Shown piece by piece: positions 37,589 through 45,863 of a DNA stretch of 64,000 nucleotides (positions are counted from its first letter, which is position 1; every line of letters starts with the position of its first letter). The stretch lies in contig NZ_BNEL01000001.1 in assembly GCF_018327685.1 (NCBI RefSeq), forward strand, positions 4,960,001 through 5,024,000, in the 5' to 3' direction. The notes under the pieces were generated by a model. The model made no database searches, was not told the origin of the DNA, and saw only the letters and a program-made list of their open reading frames with translations. Both the position numbers and the translations under genes were made by a program. This DNA is from Streptomyces sp. TS71-3. Lineage in GTDB: Bacteria > Actinomycetota > Actinomycetes > Streptomycetales > Streptomycetaceae.

Positions 37589-39346
37589 ATGTCCGGGACG
37601 ACCACGGCCGCGGAACACCCCGCGGGCGCCACCCGGCATCGCCACCGGCAGCGCCCCGGCCGCCTGGACGGGAGCCGTGAGGCCAACCGGTGGCTCGTCC
37701 TCGTCGTGCTCTGTGTCAGCCTGCTGCTCGTCGCGGTGGACGCCACCGTGCTGCACGTCGCGGTTCCGGCGGTCAGCGAGGACCTCAGGCCCGGAGCCAT
37801 GGAGCTCCTGTGGATCGTCGACGCCTACCCCCTCGTCTGCGCCTCGCTGCTGATCCTGTTCGGCACGCTCGGCGACCGCGTCGGCCGCAGAAGGATCCTG
37901 CTGCTCGGCTACGCGCTCTTCGGCATCGCCTCGGCGGTGGCGGCCTTCGCCGGCAGCGCCCAGGTGCTGATCGGCGCCCGCGCGCTGCTCGGTGTCGGCG
38001 GCGCGATGATCATGCCCGCGACCCTCTCCATCCTCCGCCAGGTCTTCCCCGACCGGCGCGAGCGCGCGCTCGCCATCGGCATCTGGAGCGCGGTGGCCGC
38101 CGTGGGCGCGGCCGTCGGGCCGCTGCTCGGCGGCTTCCTGCTGGAGCACTTCTGGTGGGGCTCGGTCTTCCTCGTCAACATCCCGCTGATGATCGTCAGC
38201 CTCCCGGTGGGCCGCTGGCTGCTGCCCGAGTCGACGGGCGACGGCGACGGCCCCTGGGACGTCCTCGGGGCCCTGATGGCCGCGGCCGGGCTGTTCGGCG
38301 TGGTGCTCGGCGTGAAGTGGCTCGGCAGCGGCAGCTCGCTGCTCGCCCCGCAGGCGCTGGTGCCGCTGCTGGTCGGGGCGGCGCTGCTCGTCGCGTTCGT
38401 ACGGCGCCAGCGCGGGCGTGCGCAGCCGCTGGTCGACCTGCGGATGTTCGCGAAGCCGGCGTTCACCACGTCCGTCGGCTGCATCGTGCTCGCGATGCTC
38501 GCCCTGGTCGGCCTCGAACTGATCGCCGCGCAGTACCTGCAACTGGTACTCGGGCTCTCCCCCCTCCAGACCGGGCTGCGGCTGCTGCCCCTGACCGTCG
38601 CGGCGATGGCGGCGGGCCTGGCCGGATCGAAGATGCTGCAACGGTTCGGGCCACGCGCGATGGTGGCGTTCGGCTTCTGCCTCACCGCCGCCGCCGTGCT
38701 CGTCCTGGCCCTGATGGGCGGGCACGACGACCCGCGGCTGATGCTCGGCGGCTTCGTCCTGCTCGGCTTCGGCCTGGAGACGACGCTGTTCGGCGCCTAC
38801 GAGTCGATGCTCAACGAGGCGCCCACCGCGCAGTCGGGCGGGGCGGCCGCGATCGGCGAGACCTCGTACCAGCTCGGGGCCGGGATGGGGATCGCGCTGC
38901 TGGGCAGCGTGATGAACGCCGCCTACGCCCCCGGCCTCTCCGCGGTGCGCGGGGTGTCCGGGGCCGACCGGAGGGACGCCGGGCACTCGCTCGGCGAGGC
39001 GTACGAGGTCTCCGGCCGGCTCGGTGGCCATGCCGGGGCCGCACTGCGGTTCGCCGCCCGGACCTCGTTCCTGCACGGGCTCCATGTGACGCTGCTGGTC
39101 AGCGCGGGGCTGCTGCTGCTCGGGGCGGTGGCGTCGCTGCGGCTGCCCAAGGTGATGGACTGCGGGCCCGACACGGAGGCGGACGGGAAGCCGGACGTGG
39201 AGGTGGCCCCCGGCGGGGCCGGTGCCGCTGCGGTTGCCGGTGCCGTGCCGACGCCCCGGGGCCCCGAGCGCGACCGGTCCGCGGTGGGCGGTTCAAGGCC
39301 CCGCCGCGGCCGCCGGGCGCCGTCCCTCGGCGACACGTCACGCTGA
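37589..39346 (+). CDS. MFS drug exporter, DHA2 (QacA/EmrB) family
   Basis: 585 aa, 14 predicted membrane helices, proton-driven export of drugs or metabolites. Motif D1-like LLLVAVDATVLHVAVPAVSEDL in helix 1, motif A FGTLGDRVGRRRILLLGYALF between helices 2 and 3, and motif C-like WSAVAAVGAAVGPLLGGFLL in helix 5 identify a DHA2 antiporter close to SmvA/QacA types. The N-terminal 30 residues are His/Arg-rich; the C-terminal ~60 are Pro/Arg-rich. ATG 37589 follows GGGAGG. No TetR or MarR regulator is adjacent. Substrate unknown. Confidence 0.92.
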   Translation: MSGTTTAAEHPAGATRHRHRQRPGRLDGSREANRWLVLVVLCVSLLLVAVDATVLHVAVPAVSEDLRPGAMELLWIVDAYPLVCASLLILFGTLGDRVGRRRILLLGYALFGIASAVAAFAGSAQVLIGARALLGVGGAMIMPATLSILRQVFPDRRERALAIGIWSAVAAVGAAVGPLLGGFLLEHFWWGSVFLVNIPLMIVSLPVGRWLLPESTGDGDGPWDVLGALMAAAGLFGVVLGVKWLGSGSSLLAPQALVPLLVGAALLVAFVRRQRGRAQPLVDLRMFAKPAFTTSVGCIVLAMLALVGLELIAAQYLQLVLGLSPLQTGLRLLPLTVAAMAAGLAGSKMLQRFGPRAMVAFGFCLTAAAVLVLALMGGHDDPRLMLGGFVLLGFGLETTLFGAYESMLNEAPTAQSGGAAAIGETSYQLGAGMGIALLGSVMNAAYAPGLSAVRGVSGADRRDAGHSLGEAYEVSGRLGGHAGAALRFAARTSFLHGLHVTLLVSAGLLLLGAVASLRLPKVMDCGPDTEADGKPDVEVAPGGAGAAAVAGAVPTPRGPERDRSAVGGSRPRRGRRAPSLGDTSR

Positions 39347-39416
39347 TGCGGCCAACCGGCCGCGTTGCGCGAGACGGCGCGCGGCCCGTACGGTCGGAGC
39401 CAGCAGGTTAACGGTG

Positions 39417-39585
39417 CTAGTGCCTCGGCGGGCGACGTTCGCCCCGTCGCGACGCCCGGCACGCACTCTCGCCGCACCGGCCGAAAGCCCAAGTACGTCC
39501 AGTACGGGGACTTCCGGCCGGCACGCCGAGAGCACGCACCGAACGCCGCTCCTTGCCGGGCAAACGTCGCCCGCCGAGGCACTAG
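39417..39585. mobile_element. 169-bp palindromic MITE-like element bounded by CTAG
   Basis: Terminal inverted repeats CTAGTGCCTCGGCGGGCGAC (continuing GTTCGCC) at the left and the complement ending at 39585 match at about 26 of 28 positions. Both ends carry CTAG, compatible with a duplicated target. The interior also folds (GGCCGAAAGCCCAAGTACGT against GTACGGGGACTTCCGGCC). It has no coding capacity. I recall near-identical elements scattered in Streptomyces genomes. It ends 17 bp before the acyl-CoA dehydrogenase start. Confidence 0.75.
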
Positions 39586-39602
39586 TTTCTGCGGAGCCAG
39601 CC

Positions 39603-40793
39603 ATGCCCCCTACAGCGAACCCGCCGGCGTTCGACCCGGAGGACCCCCTCGGGCTCGACGACCTGCTGAGCAGCGAGGACCTGGACATCCGCAAGACCGT
39701 CCGCGGCTGGGCCGCGGACCGCGTCCTGCCGCGGGTCGCCGACTGGTACGAGACCGGGGAGCTCCCCGAGGTCAGGGAACTCGCCCGCGAACTGGGCGCG
39801 CTCGGAGCCCTGGGCATGTCGCTGGAGGGCTACGGCTGCGCCGGCGCCAGCGCCGTCCAGTACGGCCTGGCGTGCCTGGAGTTGGAGGCCGCCGACTCCG
39901 GAATCCGCTCCCTGGTGTCCGTGCAGGGCTCCCTCGCCATGTACGCGATCCACCGCTTCGGGTCCGAGGAGCAGAAGCAGCACTGGCTGCCGCGGATGGC
40001 GGCCGGCGAGGTCATCGGCTGCTTCGGCCTCACCGAGCCGGACCACGGCTCCGACCCGGCCGGCATGCGCACCCGCGCCCGCCGCGACGGCACGGACTGG
40101 GTGCTCAGCGGCCGCAAGATGTGGATCACCAACGGCTCGGTCGCCGGAGTCGCCGTCGTGTGGGCGGGTACCGACGACGGCGTGCGCGGATTCCTCGTCC
40201 CTGCGGACGCCCCGGGCTTCTCCGCGCCCGAGATCAAGCACAAGTGGTCCCTGCGGGCCTCGGTCACCAGCGAGCTCGTCCTCGACGACGTCCGGCTGCC
40301 CGCCGACGCCGTGCTGCCCGGGGTGACCGGGCTGCGCGGCCCGCTGAGCTGCCTCGGCCACGCCCGCTACGGCATCGTCTGGGGCGCGATGGGGGCCGCA
40401 CGGACCTGCTTCGAGACGGCCGTCGACTACGCCCGCAGCCGGGAGCAGTTCGGCCGGCCGATCGGCGGCTTCCAGCTCACCCAGGCCAAGCTCGCCGACA
40501 TGGCGCTCGAACTGCACAAGGGGATCCTGCTCGCCCACCACCTCGGGCGCCGCATGGACGCCGGGCGCATCAGGCCGGAGCAGGTCAGCTTCGGAAAGCT
40601 CAACAACACCCGCGAGGCTCTGGAGATCTGCCGGACCGCGAGGACGATCCTGGGCGCCAACGGGATCTCACTGGAGTACCCCGTGATGCGGCACGCCACG
40701 AACCTGGAGTCGGTGCTGACGTACGAGGGCACCGTGGAGATGCATCAGCTCGTGCTGGGCAAGGCGCTCACCGGGCTCGACGCCTTCCGGTAG
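39603..40793 (+). CDS. acyl-CoA dehydrogenase, glutaryl-CoA dehydrogenase-like
   Basis: 396 aa flavoenzyme. FAD/substrate motifs CFGLTEPDHGSDPAGM and RKMWITNGSVAGVAVVWA are typical of the family. IKHKWSLRASVTSELVLDDV, GPLSCLGHARYGIVWGAMG and the catalytic Glu region TYEGTVEMHQLVLGKAL place it nearest glutaryl-CoA dehydrogenase (lysine/tryptophan catabolism, decarboxylating glutaryl-CoA to crotonyl-CoA). ATG 39603 has CGGAG about 7 nt upstream, only a few bases beyond the palindromic element, so its promoter is inside or beyond that element. No electron-transfer flavoprotein gene nearby. A hairpin follows the stop. Confidence 0.88.
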   Translation: MPPTANPPAFDPEDPLGLDDLLSSEDLDIRKTVRGWAADRVLPRVADWYETGELPEVRELARELGALGALGMSLEGYGCAGASAVQYGLACLELEAADSGIRSLVSVQGSLAMYAIHRFGSEEQKQHWLPRMAAGEVIGCFGLTEPDHGSDPAGMRTRARRDGTDWVLSGRKMWITNGSVAGVAVVWAGTDDGVRGFLVPADAPGFSAPEIKHKWSLRASVTSELVLDDVRLPADAVLPGVTGLRGPLSCLGHARYGIVWGAMGAARTCFETAVDYARSREQFGRPIGGFQLTQAKLADMALELHKGILLAHHLGRRMDAGRIRPEQVSFGKLNNTREALEICRTARTILGANGISLEYPVMRHATNLESVLTYEGTVEMHQLVLGKALTGLDAFR

Positions 40794-40795
40794 GC

Positions 40796-40821
40796 CTCCG
40801 GCCCGGCGAGCGGGACCGGAG
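40796..40821 (+). terminator. hairpin after acyl-CoA dehydrogenase
   Basis: CTCCGG-CCCG-loop-CGGG-a-CCGGAG, beginning 2 bp past the stop. Confidence 0.45.
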
Positions 40822-40906
40822 CGGCCGACGGCGATCGGGCGGTCGGAGGGGGGGCCGGGGATGCGGCCGTGCGACCGGGGGCGGTGCACCGGCGAGCGGC
40901 CTTGCC

Positions 40907-41350
40907 TCAGCTCTGGTTGAAGAACCCGTCCGAGGGACGGGCGACGGCCGCACCGCTGACGATCTCGGTGTGGGCCGGGGTCAGCAGGAAGACGCGGCTG
41001 GCCACCCGGTCGATCGAACCGCGCAGCCCGAAGATCAGCCCCGCCGCGAAGTCCACGACGCGCTTGGCGTCGGCGGGCTCCATCGCCGTGAGGTTCATGA
41101 TGACCGGGACACCCTCCCGGAACATCTCGCCGATGATGCGGGCGTCGCGGAAGCTGTCCGGGGTGACCGTGCCGATCCGCTGGCCCTGGTCCTCGGCCGT
41201 GTCGCTCGCGACGCGCACCCGCGGGTCGGTCACCCAGGCGTCGGCGGTCCCCCGCTCGGGACCGTCTTCCTCGTAGCCGTCGTAGTAACGCTCGTCATCG
41301 TTGTCGTCGACGAGGCCAAGCCAGGCACTCGCCTTGCGCACCGATCCCAT
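40907..41350 (-). CDS. sflA: SepF-like cell-division protein (short paralogue)
   Basis: 147 aa. SepF tethers FtsZ to the membrane; Streptomyces also carries SepF-like paralogues (SflA, SflB). N-terminal [20 protein letters not shown] corresponds to the membrane-binding helix plus acidic linker. The core fold is [64 protein letters not shown]. It is shorter than true SepF, which sits in the dcw cluster, so I assign it to the SflA type; that choice is from memory. ATG 41350 follows GAGGAGG. It is not in an operon. Convergent with the acyl-CoA dehydrogenase gene. Confidence 0.8.
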   Translation of the reverse strand: MGSVRKASAWLGLVDDNDDERYYDGYEEDGPERGTADAWVTDPRVRVASDTAEDQGQRIGTVTPDSFRDARIIGEMFREGVPVIMNLTAMEPADAKRVVDFAAGLIFGLRGSIDRVASRVFLLTPAHTEIVSGAAVARPSDGFFNQS

Positions 41351-42354
41351 GGACGCCTCCTCTCGCCGCGGTCATTCTCCGATCCGCTTCATCCCTATGG
41401 TTGTCCATGATGCTGATGCTGCGCCAAGGGGATAGTCGCCGCGCGGGGAATTCGTGACGGTACTGGTGCACACACATTCCCCCCTGACGCCTTGATACTC
41501 AAGGCTCGTGCGGTGCACGGCTGCTGACTGTGAGTGAAATAATATTCTTCGCGGCGTCCGGGTGACGGCCGGAGCGTCCGGGTGAACGCGTCAAGCTCCG
41601 TACGACGCCGCTGGTCACGCCCGGGTGACGGGCGTCCGCCGGCGGTTCCGCCGGATACGGGGTGTCACCGTGACCGGGCCGGCAAACAGGTCGGAATCCG
41701 TTGTGCGGGCCTAATCCGCCTCGTTCGGTCGCGTTACAGAGCAGAGACATTTTTTTATGGGGACATGTGTTCGGAAAAGCCGGGCCCTCCGGCATCGGCC
41801 CCACTGCCGGCGAAGCGGAGTGACCGGCTCATCTCTCCGGCCTCCGCCCGGCGCCGCACCGCGAGATGGCCGGTTCGTGCGCCTGGTGATCGGCCATGAC
41901 CGTCCATCCGTCTTTGTTCTGACGGCACCTCAGTCCATATGCCGGACGAACGCCCGGCGCACCGCGTGCCCCTGCCCGCCCCGGGGCGTGCGCGGCGATC
42001 ACCGTATGGCAGGGCACTGACAGCGTGTCAGGAAGCTGATCCGGGGGTGTCGGGGACGTCTCGTGCCGTGCGTTCCCCGAGAGCGAGGCGGAGTTGCGCG
42101 GAACTCCGCGGGCGTCAGCGACGCGACGCCGCGTGCACCCGATCGAGGCCGGCGCGCGGGCGCGAGGCCGATCGCGGCGGTGCGTGCGTGTACGCAACAG
42201 GAACGCGTGTCCGTAGGGACGCCGGCCGAACATGAGACGGGCGGCTCACGCCGCGGACGACCGTTGACGGGCCCTCGCGAGGGTGTCGCGTGGCGCCCGC
42301 GGAGCGACCGGTGCCGAGGGGGCTTGGGAGGTACGGGAGGTCTGGGTGAACAGG

Positions 42355-42392
42355 GTGATTCACGTGATCCAGGTGATCCGGGTGATCCGGGA
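42355..42392. repeat. 9-bp tandem repeat
   Basis: About four copies of GTGATYCRS in the gene-poor region. Confidence 0.6.
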
Positions 42393-43049
42393 GGTCCGCA
42401 CTCGCCCAGCGCCCTGTGCTCGGTGCTGGGTGCCGAGCGCCGGCGCCGGACGCCGGACGCCGGGAAGCGTGAGCCCTGGGGGAGGCGTGAGTCCGGCGGA
42501 GGGCGCGGGGATCGCGGGGGCGCGAGTCGCGCGCAGGCGCGAGCGCCCGGAGCAGGACCGTGGGGACGGTTGGATTCCGGCCATTCGGCGCGACCGCTGC
42601 GTCCGCCGGGAGAGCTGGGTCACCGCTGCCGCGGGGCCACGCAGGGGACGCGGTCGGCTCACGTCGACCCGCGGGGCGCGGGGGACCGCGCGACCGTCTC
42701 CGGCGCGACTCCCGGAGCGAGGAGGGCCTCCCGCTCCCTCGGGTCGGCGGGACGGCCCGGGGGAGGGGAGCCCGGCCGCCGGCGGGCGTACTTCCCGCAC
42801 TTCGGAGCAGCGGGGGACGATCGGCGGCGGGGTGCCCGCCGCGCGGCCGCTTCGGCGCCCCTCGGGCACTCCTGACGCGGTGTCCGATGCCGTGCCCTCG
42901 CCCCGCTCCGGGACCTCCCGCGGGAACCCCATTGGCCGCGCCGCCGTCACACGCAGGACTGATCAAGACGAGCCCGGTGGCGCGCGGAAAAACGCAGGCA
43001 GGCCACCGGGGCAGGTCGTCGTGTGCGCGCAGACGGCCGAAAGGCGCCC

Positions 43050-43078
43050 TTGTGCCGGACGTCACACGAACAAATACT
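43050..43078 (+). promoter_or_regulatory. candidate promoter of streptogrisin B-like gene
   Basis: TTGTGC (43050-43055), 17-bp spacer, AATACT (43073-43078). The second protease gene has a very similar pair. Confidence 0.45.
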
Positions 43079-43196
43079 CCGATCAGCGCTTGTCAGGAGC
43101 ACGGCGTGTTCGGAATCCGGACCGGTCTCCTGGCTGCGCCTCACCGGGCCCCGACCCCACGCGGGCCCCCCGACTTCCCCCAGGAGGGAACGAGCA

Positions 43197-44087
43197 GTGA
43201 GGATCAAGCGCACCACCCCCCGCAGTGGTACCGCGAGACGGACTCGGCTGATCGCCGTTGCGACCGGAATCGCGGCCGCAGCCGCTGTCGCCGTCCCCGC
43301 GGCGAACGCCGACACGGGCCGCACCTACAGTGCGACCCAGCTCGCGGCGGTCAGCGACTCCGTTCTCAAGGCCGACGTGGCAGGCACCGCCTGGTCCGTC
43401 GACCCGACCACCAAGCAGGTCAACGTCAGCGTCGACAGCCGGGTCTCCGAGGCGGACATCGCCAGGATCCAGTCGGCCGCCGGTGCCAATGCCGGCGCCA
43501 TCCACATCAGGCACACGCCGGGCACGTTCAAGCCCCTGCTGTCCGGCGGTGACACCATCCAGACCACGCAGTGGCGCTGCTCGCTCGGCTTCAACGTCCG
43601 CAGCGGCTCCACCTACTACTTCCTGACCGCGGGCCACTGCACCGACGGCGCCGGCACCTGGTACAACTCCTCCGGCAGCGCGATCGGCAGCACCTCGGGC
43701 TCCAGCTTCCCGGGCAACGACTACGGCATCGTGAAGTACGCCTCCGGCGTGAGCCACGACGGCACCGTGGGAAGCCAGGACATCACCAGCGCCGCCACCC
43801 CGGCCGTGGGCGCGTCGGTCACCCGTCGCGGCTCCACCACCGGTATCCACACCGGCCGCGTGCTCGGCCTCAACGCCACCGTCAACTACGGCGCCGACGG
43901 CATCGTGAGCGGCCTGATCGACACCAACGTCTGCGCGGAGCCCGGCGACTCCGGCGGCCCGCTGTACGGCGGCTCCACCGCCTACGGCCTCACCTCCGGC
44001 GGCAGCGGCAACTGCTCCTCCGGCGGCGAGACCTTCTTCCAGCCGGTGACGGAGGCGCTCAGCGCCTACGGTGTCTCGATCTTCTGA
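43197..44087 (+). CDS. sprB: streptogrisin B-like secreted serine protease (S1E)
   Basis: 296 aa prepro-protease of the chymotrypsin clan. Signal peptide: basic start, [17 protein letters not shown], cleavage near PAANA-D (residue ~38). A ~75-residue propeptide ([31 protein letters not shown]) acts as folding chaperone and inhibitor and ends near FKPLLSGGD, where self-cleavage would release the mature enzyme. Catalytic triad His147 (LTAGHC), Asp175 (GNDYG), Ser252 ([10 protein letters not shown]). Mature region closely resembles S. griseus protease B. GTG 43197 follows AGGAGGG. A GC hairpin follows. Exported by Sec and likely a scavenging or developmental protease. Confidence 0.95.
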   Translation: MRIKRTTPRSGTARRTRLIAVATGIAAAAAVAVPAANADTGRTYSATQLAAVSDSVLKADVAGTAWSVDPTTKQVNVSVDSRVSEADIARIQSAAGANAGAIHIRHTPGTFKPLLSGGDTIQTTQWRCSLGFNVRSGSTYYFLTAGHCTDGAGTWYNSSGSAIGSTSGSSFPGNDYGIVKYASGVSHDGTVGSQDITSAATPAVGASVTRRGSTTGIHTGRVLGLNATVNYGADGIVSGLIDTNVCAEPGDSGGPLYGGSTAYGLTSGGSGNCSSGGETFFQPVTEALSAYGVSIF

Positions 44088-44163
44088 CCGGTCCCACCTG
44101 ACCGATCCGCTCCATCTGCCTGATCTGTTCCACTGATTCACCTTGGTTCTGCTTGGTTCACCG

Positions 44164-44202
44164 ATGGGCCCTCGCTACGCGCGTTGCGTGGCGGGGGCCC
44201 AT
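44164..44202 (+). terminator. hairpin after streptogrisin B-like gene
   Basis: ATGGGCCCTCGCTACGC pairs with GCGTGGCGGGGGCCCAT (15 of 17, rest G-U), 5-nt loop, 76 bp after the stop. Confidence 0.65.
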
Positions 44203-44407
44203 TGCTGTCTTTAGACCTCGTCCATGCCGAGTTGGCTCCATCGTTTGGCCATGGAGGGGCGATTTTCAGACAGGTACATGTATCGTCTCTCGCCAGATGT
44301 GCGGCCGGCGGCAGCATTTGCAACGGGAACCGACGTGGCCTGACCACGGTGAGTCAGCGGTTCGTGAGTGTGGTCCGCGGGGCGTCCGAACAGTCCTGAA
44401 GTCGACC

Positions 44408-44437
44408 TTGTGTGCCGGCTGTGGCCCTCGGAATAGT
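44408..44437 (+). promoter_or_regulatory. candidate promoter of streptogrisin D-like gene
   Basis: TTGTGT (44408-44413), 18-bp spacer, AATAGT (44432-44437). The 44088-44556 gap otherwise has only the preceding terminator. Confidence 0.45.
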
Positions 44438-44556
44438 GGGTGTTAGCCAGGGCGTGGACATGGCTTTTTTGCCGATTTTTTCCGTTCATGCTCGAACGCC
44501 TTCAGGTTCAGGGGACCCCACTTCCCCGGAACCGACCCCCCACAGGAGGACGTGAG

Positions 44557-45639
44557 TTGAACCACCGACGCATACCCGGGCGACGTACCGCCATCACCGG
44601 TGCGAGTGTCGCTGCACTGGTGATCGCTGGAATCTCGTTCCAGACTGCGAACGCGAGTACGGAGACCCCCACCGCAACCCCCGACATCCTCACGGTGGCC
44701 AAGGCCGGAAAGCTCGCCTCGTCGCTGACCTCGGATCTCGGCAAGGACGCCGCCGGCACCTACTACGACGCCACGGCCAAGCACCTGGTCGTCAACGTCC
44801 TGAACGACTCCGCCGCCCGTGCCGTCGAGACGGCCGGCGCCAAGGCCAAGGTCGTCAAGTACTCCCTGGGCCAGCTGAAGAGCGCGGGTGACACCCTCAA
44901 GGCGCACAGCACCGCCGGCACCTCCTGGGTGGTCGACCCGACCACCAACAGGCTGGTCGTCACCGCGGACCGCACGGTCACGGGCGCCAAGCTCGACAAG
45001 CTCACCAAGACGCTGAAGGGCCTCGGCGGCACCACCGTGCTCAAGCACACCAAGGGCCAGTTCAAGCCGTTCATCGCGGGCGGCGACGCCATCAGCGACC
45101 CGTCCATCGGCCGCTGCTCCCTCGGATTCAACGTCGTGAAGGACGGCCAGCCGTACTTCATCACCGCGGGCCACTGCACCGAGGAGATCACGAACTGGTC
45201 GGACTCCGACGGCAACGTGATCGGTGAGAACGCCGACTCCGACTTCCCCGGCAACGACTTCGGCCTGGTGAAGTACACCGCCGACGTCGACCACCCGAGC
45301 GAGGTCGACCTCTACAACGGCAGCTCCCAGCCCATCACCAAGGCCGGCGACGCCACCGTCGGCGAGAAGGTCCAGCGCAGCGGCTCGACGACCCAGGTGC
45401 ACGACGGCACGGTCAAGGGCCTGAACGCCACGGTCGACTACGGCAACGGCGATGTCGTGGAGGGCCTGATCGACACCGACGTCTGCGCCGAGCCGGGCGA
45501 CAGCGGCGGCTCGCTGTTCGACGGCGAGACGGCGCTCGGCCTCACCTCCGGCGGCAGCGGCGACTGCACCTCCGGCGGGGAGACCTTCTTCCAGCCCGTG
45601 CCCGAGGCGCTGTCCGCTTTCGGGGCCGAGATCGGCTGA
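44557..45639 (+). CDS. sprD: streptogrisin D-like secreted serine protease (S1E)
   Basis: 360 aa with a larger propeptide than its neighbour. Start TTG 44557 (LNHRRIPGRR) follows GGAGGACGT; upstream codons to 44440 are not needed. Signal peptide TGASVAALVIAGISFQTANA, then a ~130-residue propeptide with two halves (LASSLTSDLGKDAAGTYYDA; VVDPTTNRLVVTADRTVTGA). Mature part starts near FIAGGDAI. Catalytic His206 (ITAGHC), Asp234 (GNDFG), Ser316 (AEPGDSGGS). The mature domain is strongly acidic (many Asp/Glu), as in S. griseus protease D. It is in tandem with the B-like gene but has its own promoter and two downstream hairpins. Confidence 0.93.
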   Translation: MNHRRIPGRRTAITGASVAALVIAGISFQTANASTETPTATPDILTVAKAGKLASSLTSDLGKDAAGTYYDATAKHLVVNVLNDSAARAVETAGAKAKVVKYSLGQLKSAGDTLKAHSTAGTSWVVDPTTNRLVVTADRTVTGAKLDKLTKTLKGLGGTTVLKHTKGQFKPFIAGGDAISDPSIGRCSLGFNVVKDGQPYFITAGHCTEEITNWSDSDGNVIGENADSDFPGNDFGLVKYTADVDHPSEVDLYNGSSQPITKAGDATVGEKVQRSGSTTQVHDGTVKGLNATVDYGNGDVVEGLIDTDVCAEPGDSGGSLFDGETALGLTSGGSGDCTSGGETFFQPVPEALSAFGAEIG

Positions 45640-45650
45640 ACCGGCTGAGA

Positions 45651-45720
45651 CCTGCCGGGCGCGTCCGGCAGGTACCGCCACTCTTCGAGGGGCCGGTCCG
45701 TCATCGACGGGCCGGCCCCT
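45651..45720 (+). terminator. double hairpin after streptogrisin D-like gene
   Basis: First hairpin CCTGCCGG/CCGGCAGG (45651-45672), second AGGGGCCGGTCCGTC/GACGGGCCGGCCCCT (45688-45720, one G-U). Confidence 0.65.
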
Positions 45721-45793
45721 GTCGTTCGCCCTCCACCGCTCTGACCTGCACATGTCTCCCTTGCTCCGGGTAGGGGACATCACTCCCACCGGA

Positions 45794-45823
45794 TCGTACG
45801 TACGTTCGAGATTGGTCTATGGT
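45794..45823 (+). promoter_or_regulatory. LexA (SOS) box and -10 of dnaE2 operon
   Basis: TCGTACGTACGTTCGA (45794-45809) matches the actinobacterial LexA consensus TCGAACNNNNGTTCGA at all but one defined base. TATGGT (45818-45823) follows as -10, so LexA would cover the -35 region. The start codon is at 45864. Confidence 0.75.
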
Positions 45824-45863
45824 GGGGGCAGAGGGAGAGGGCTGGATCGGATCGGAGGTGCGC

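Larger units (their letters stand above)
41351..43196. other. 1.85-kb gene-poor region
   Basis: No frame here has convincing protein character, start signal or family motif on either strand; the long frames at 42115-43065 (minus) and 42283-43200 (plus) are Arg/Pro/Gly shadows. Visible: palindrome GCCTTGA-tac-TCAAGGC at 41489-41505, an AT-rich patch GTGAAATAATATTC near 41531, a poly-T near 41750, and a 9-bp GTGATCCRG repeat at 42355-42392. The last 250 bp contain the promoter of the first protease. Confidence 0.55.

Noticed and set aside
37414..37680. Small plus-strand frame overlapping the DHA2 transporter start
   Set aside because: Pro/Arg/Ser shadow; the transporter start has a strong GGGAGG and a membrane-protein frame.
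41757..42020. Possible small gene after a poly-T at 41750
   Set aside because: Arg-rich frame with no Shine-Dalgarno and no hydrophobic core; a second frame starting at 41765 is no better.
42115..43200. Long frames on both strands in the gene-poor region
   Set aside because: Arg/Pro/Gly composition, no ribosome site, no family motif; the tandem 9-bp repeat alone produces the VIQVIRVI-like stretch.
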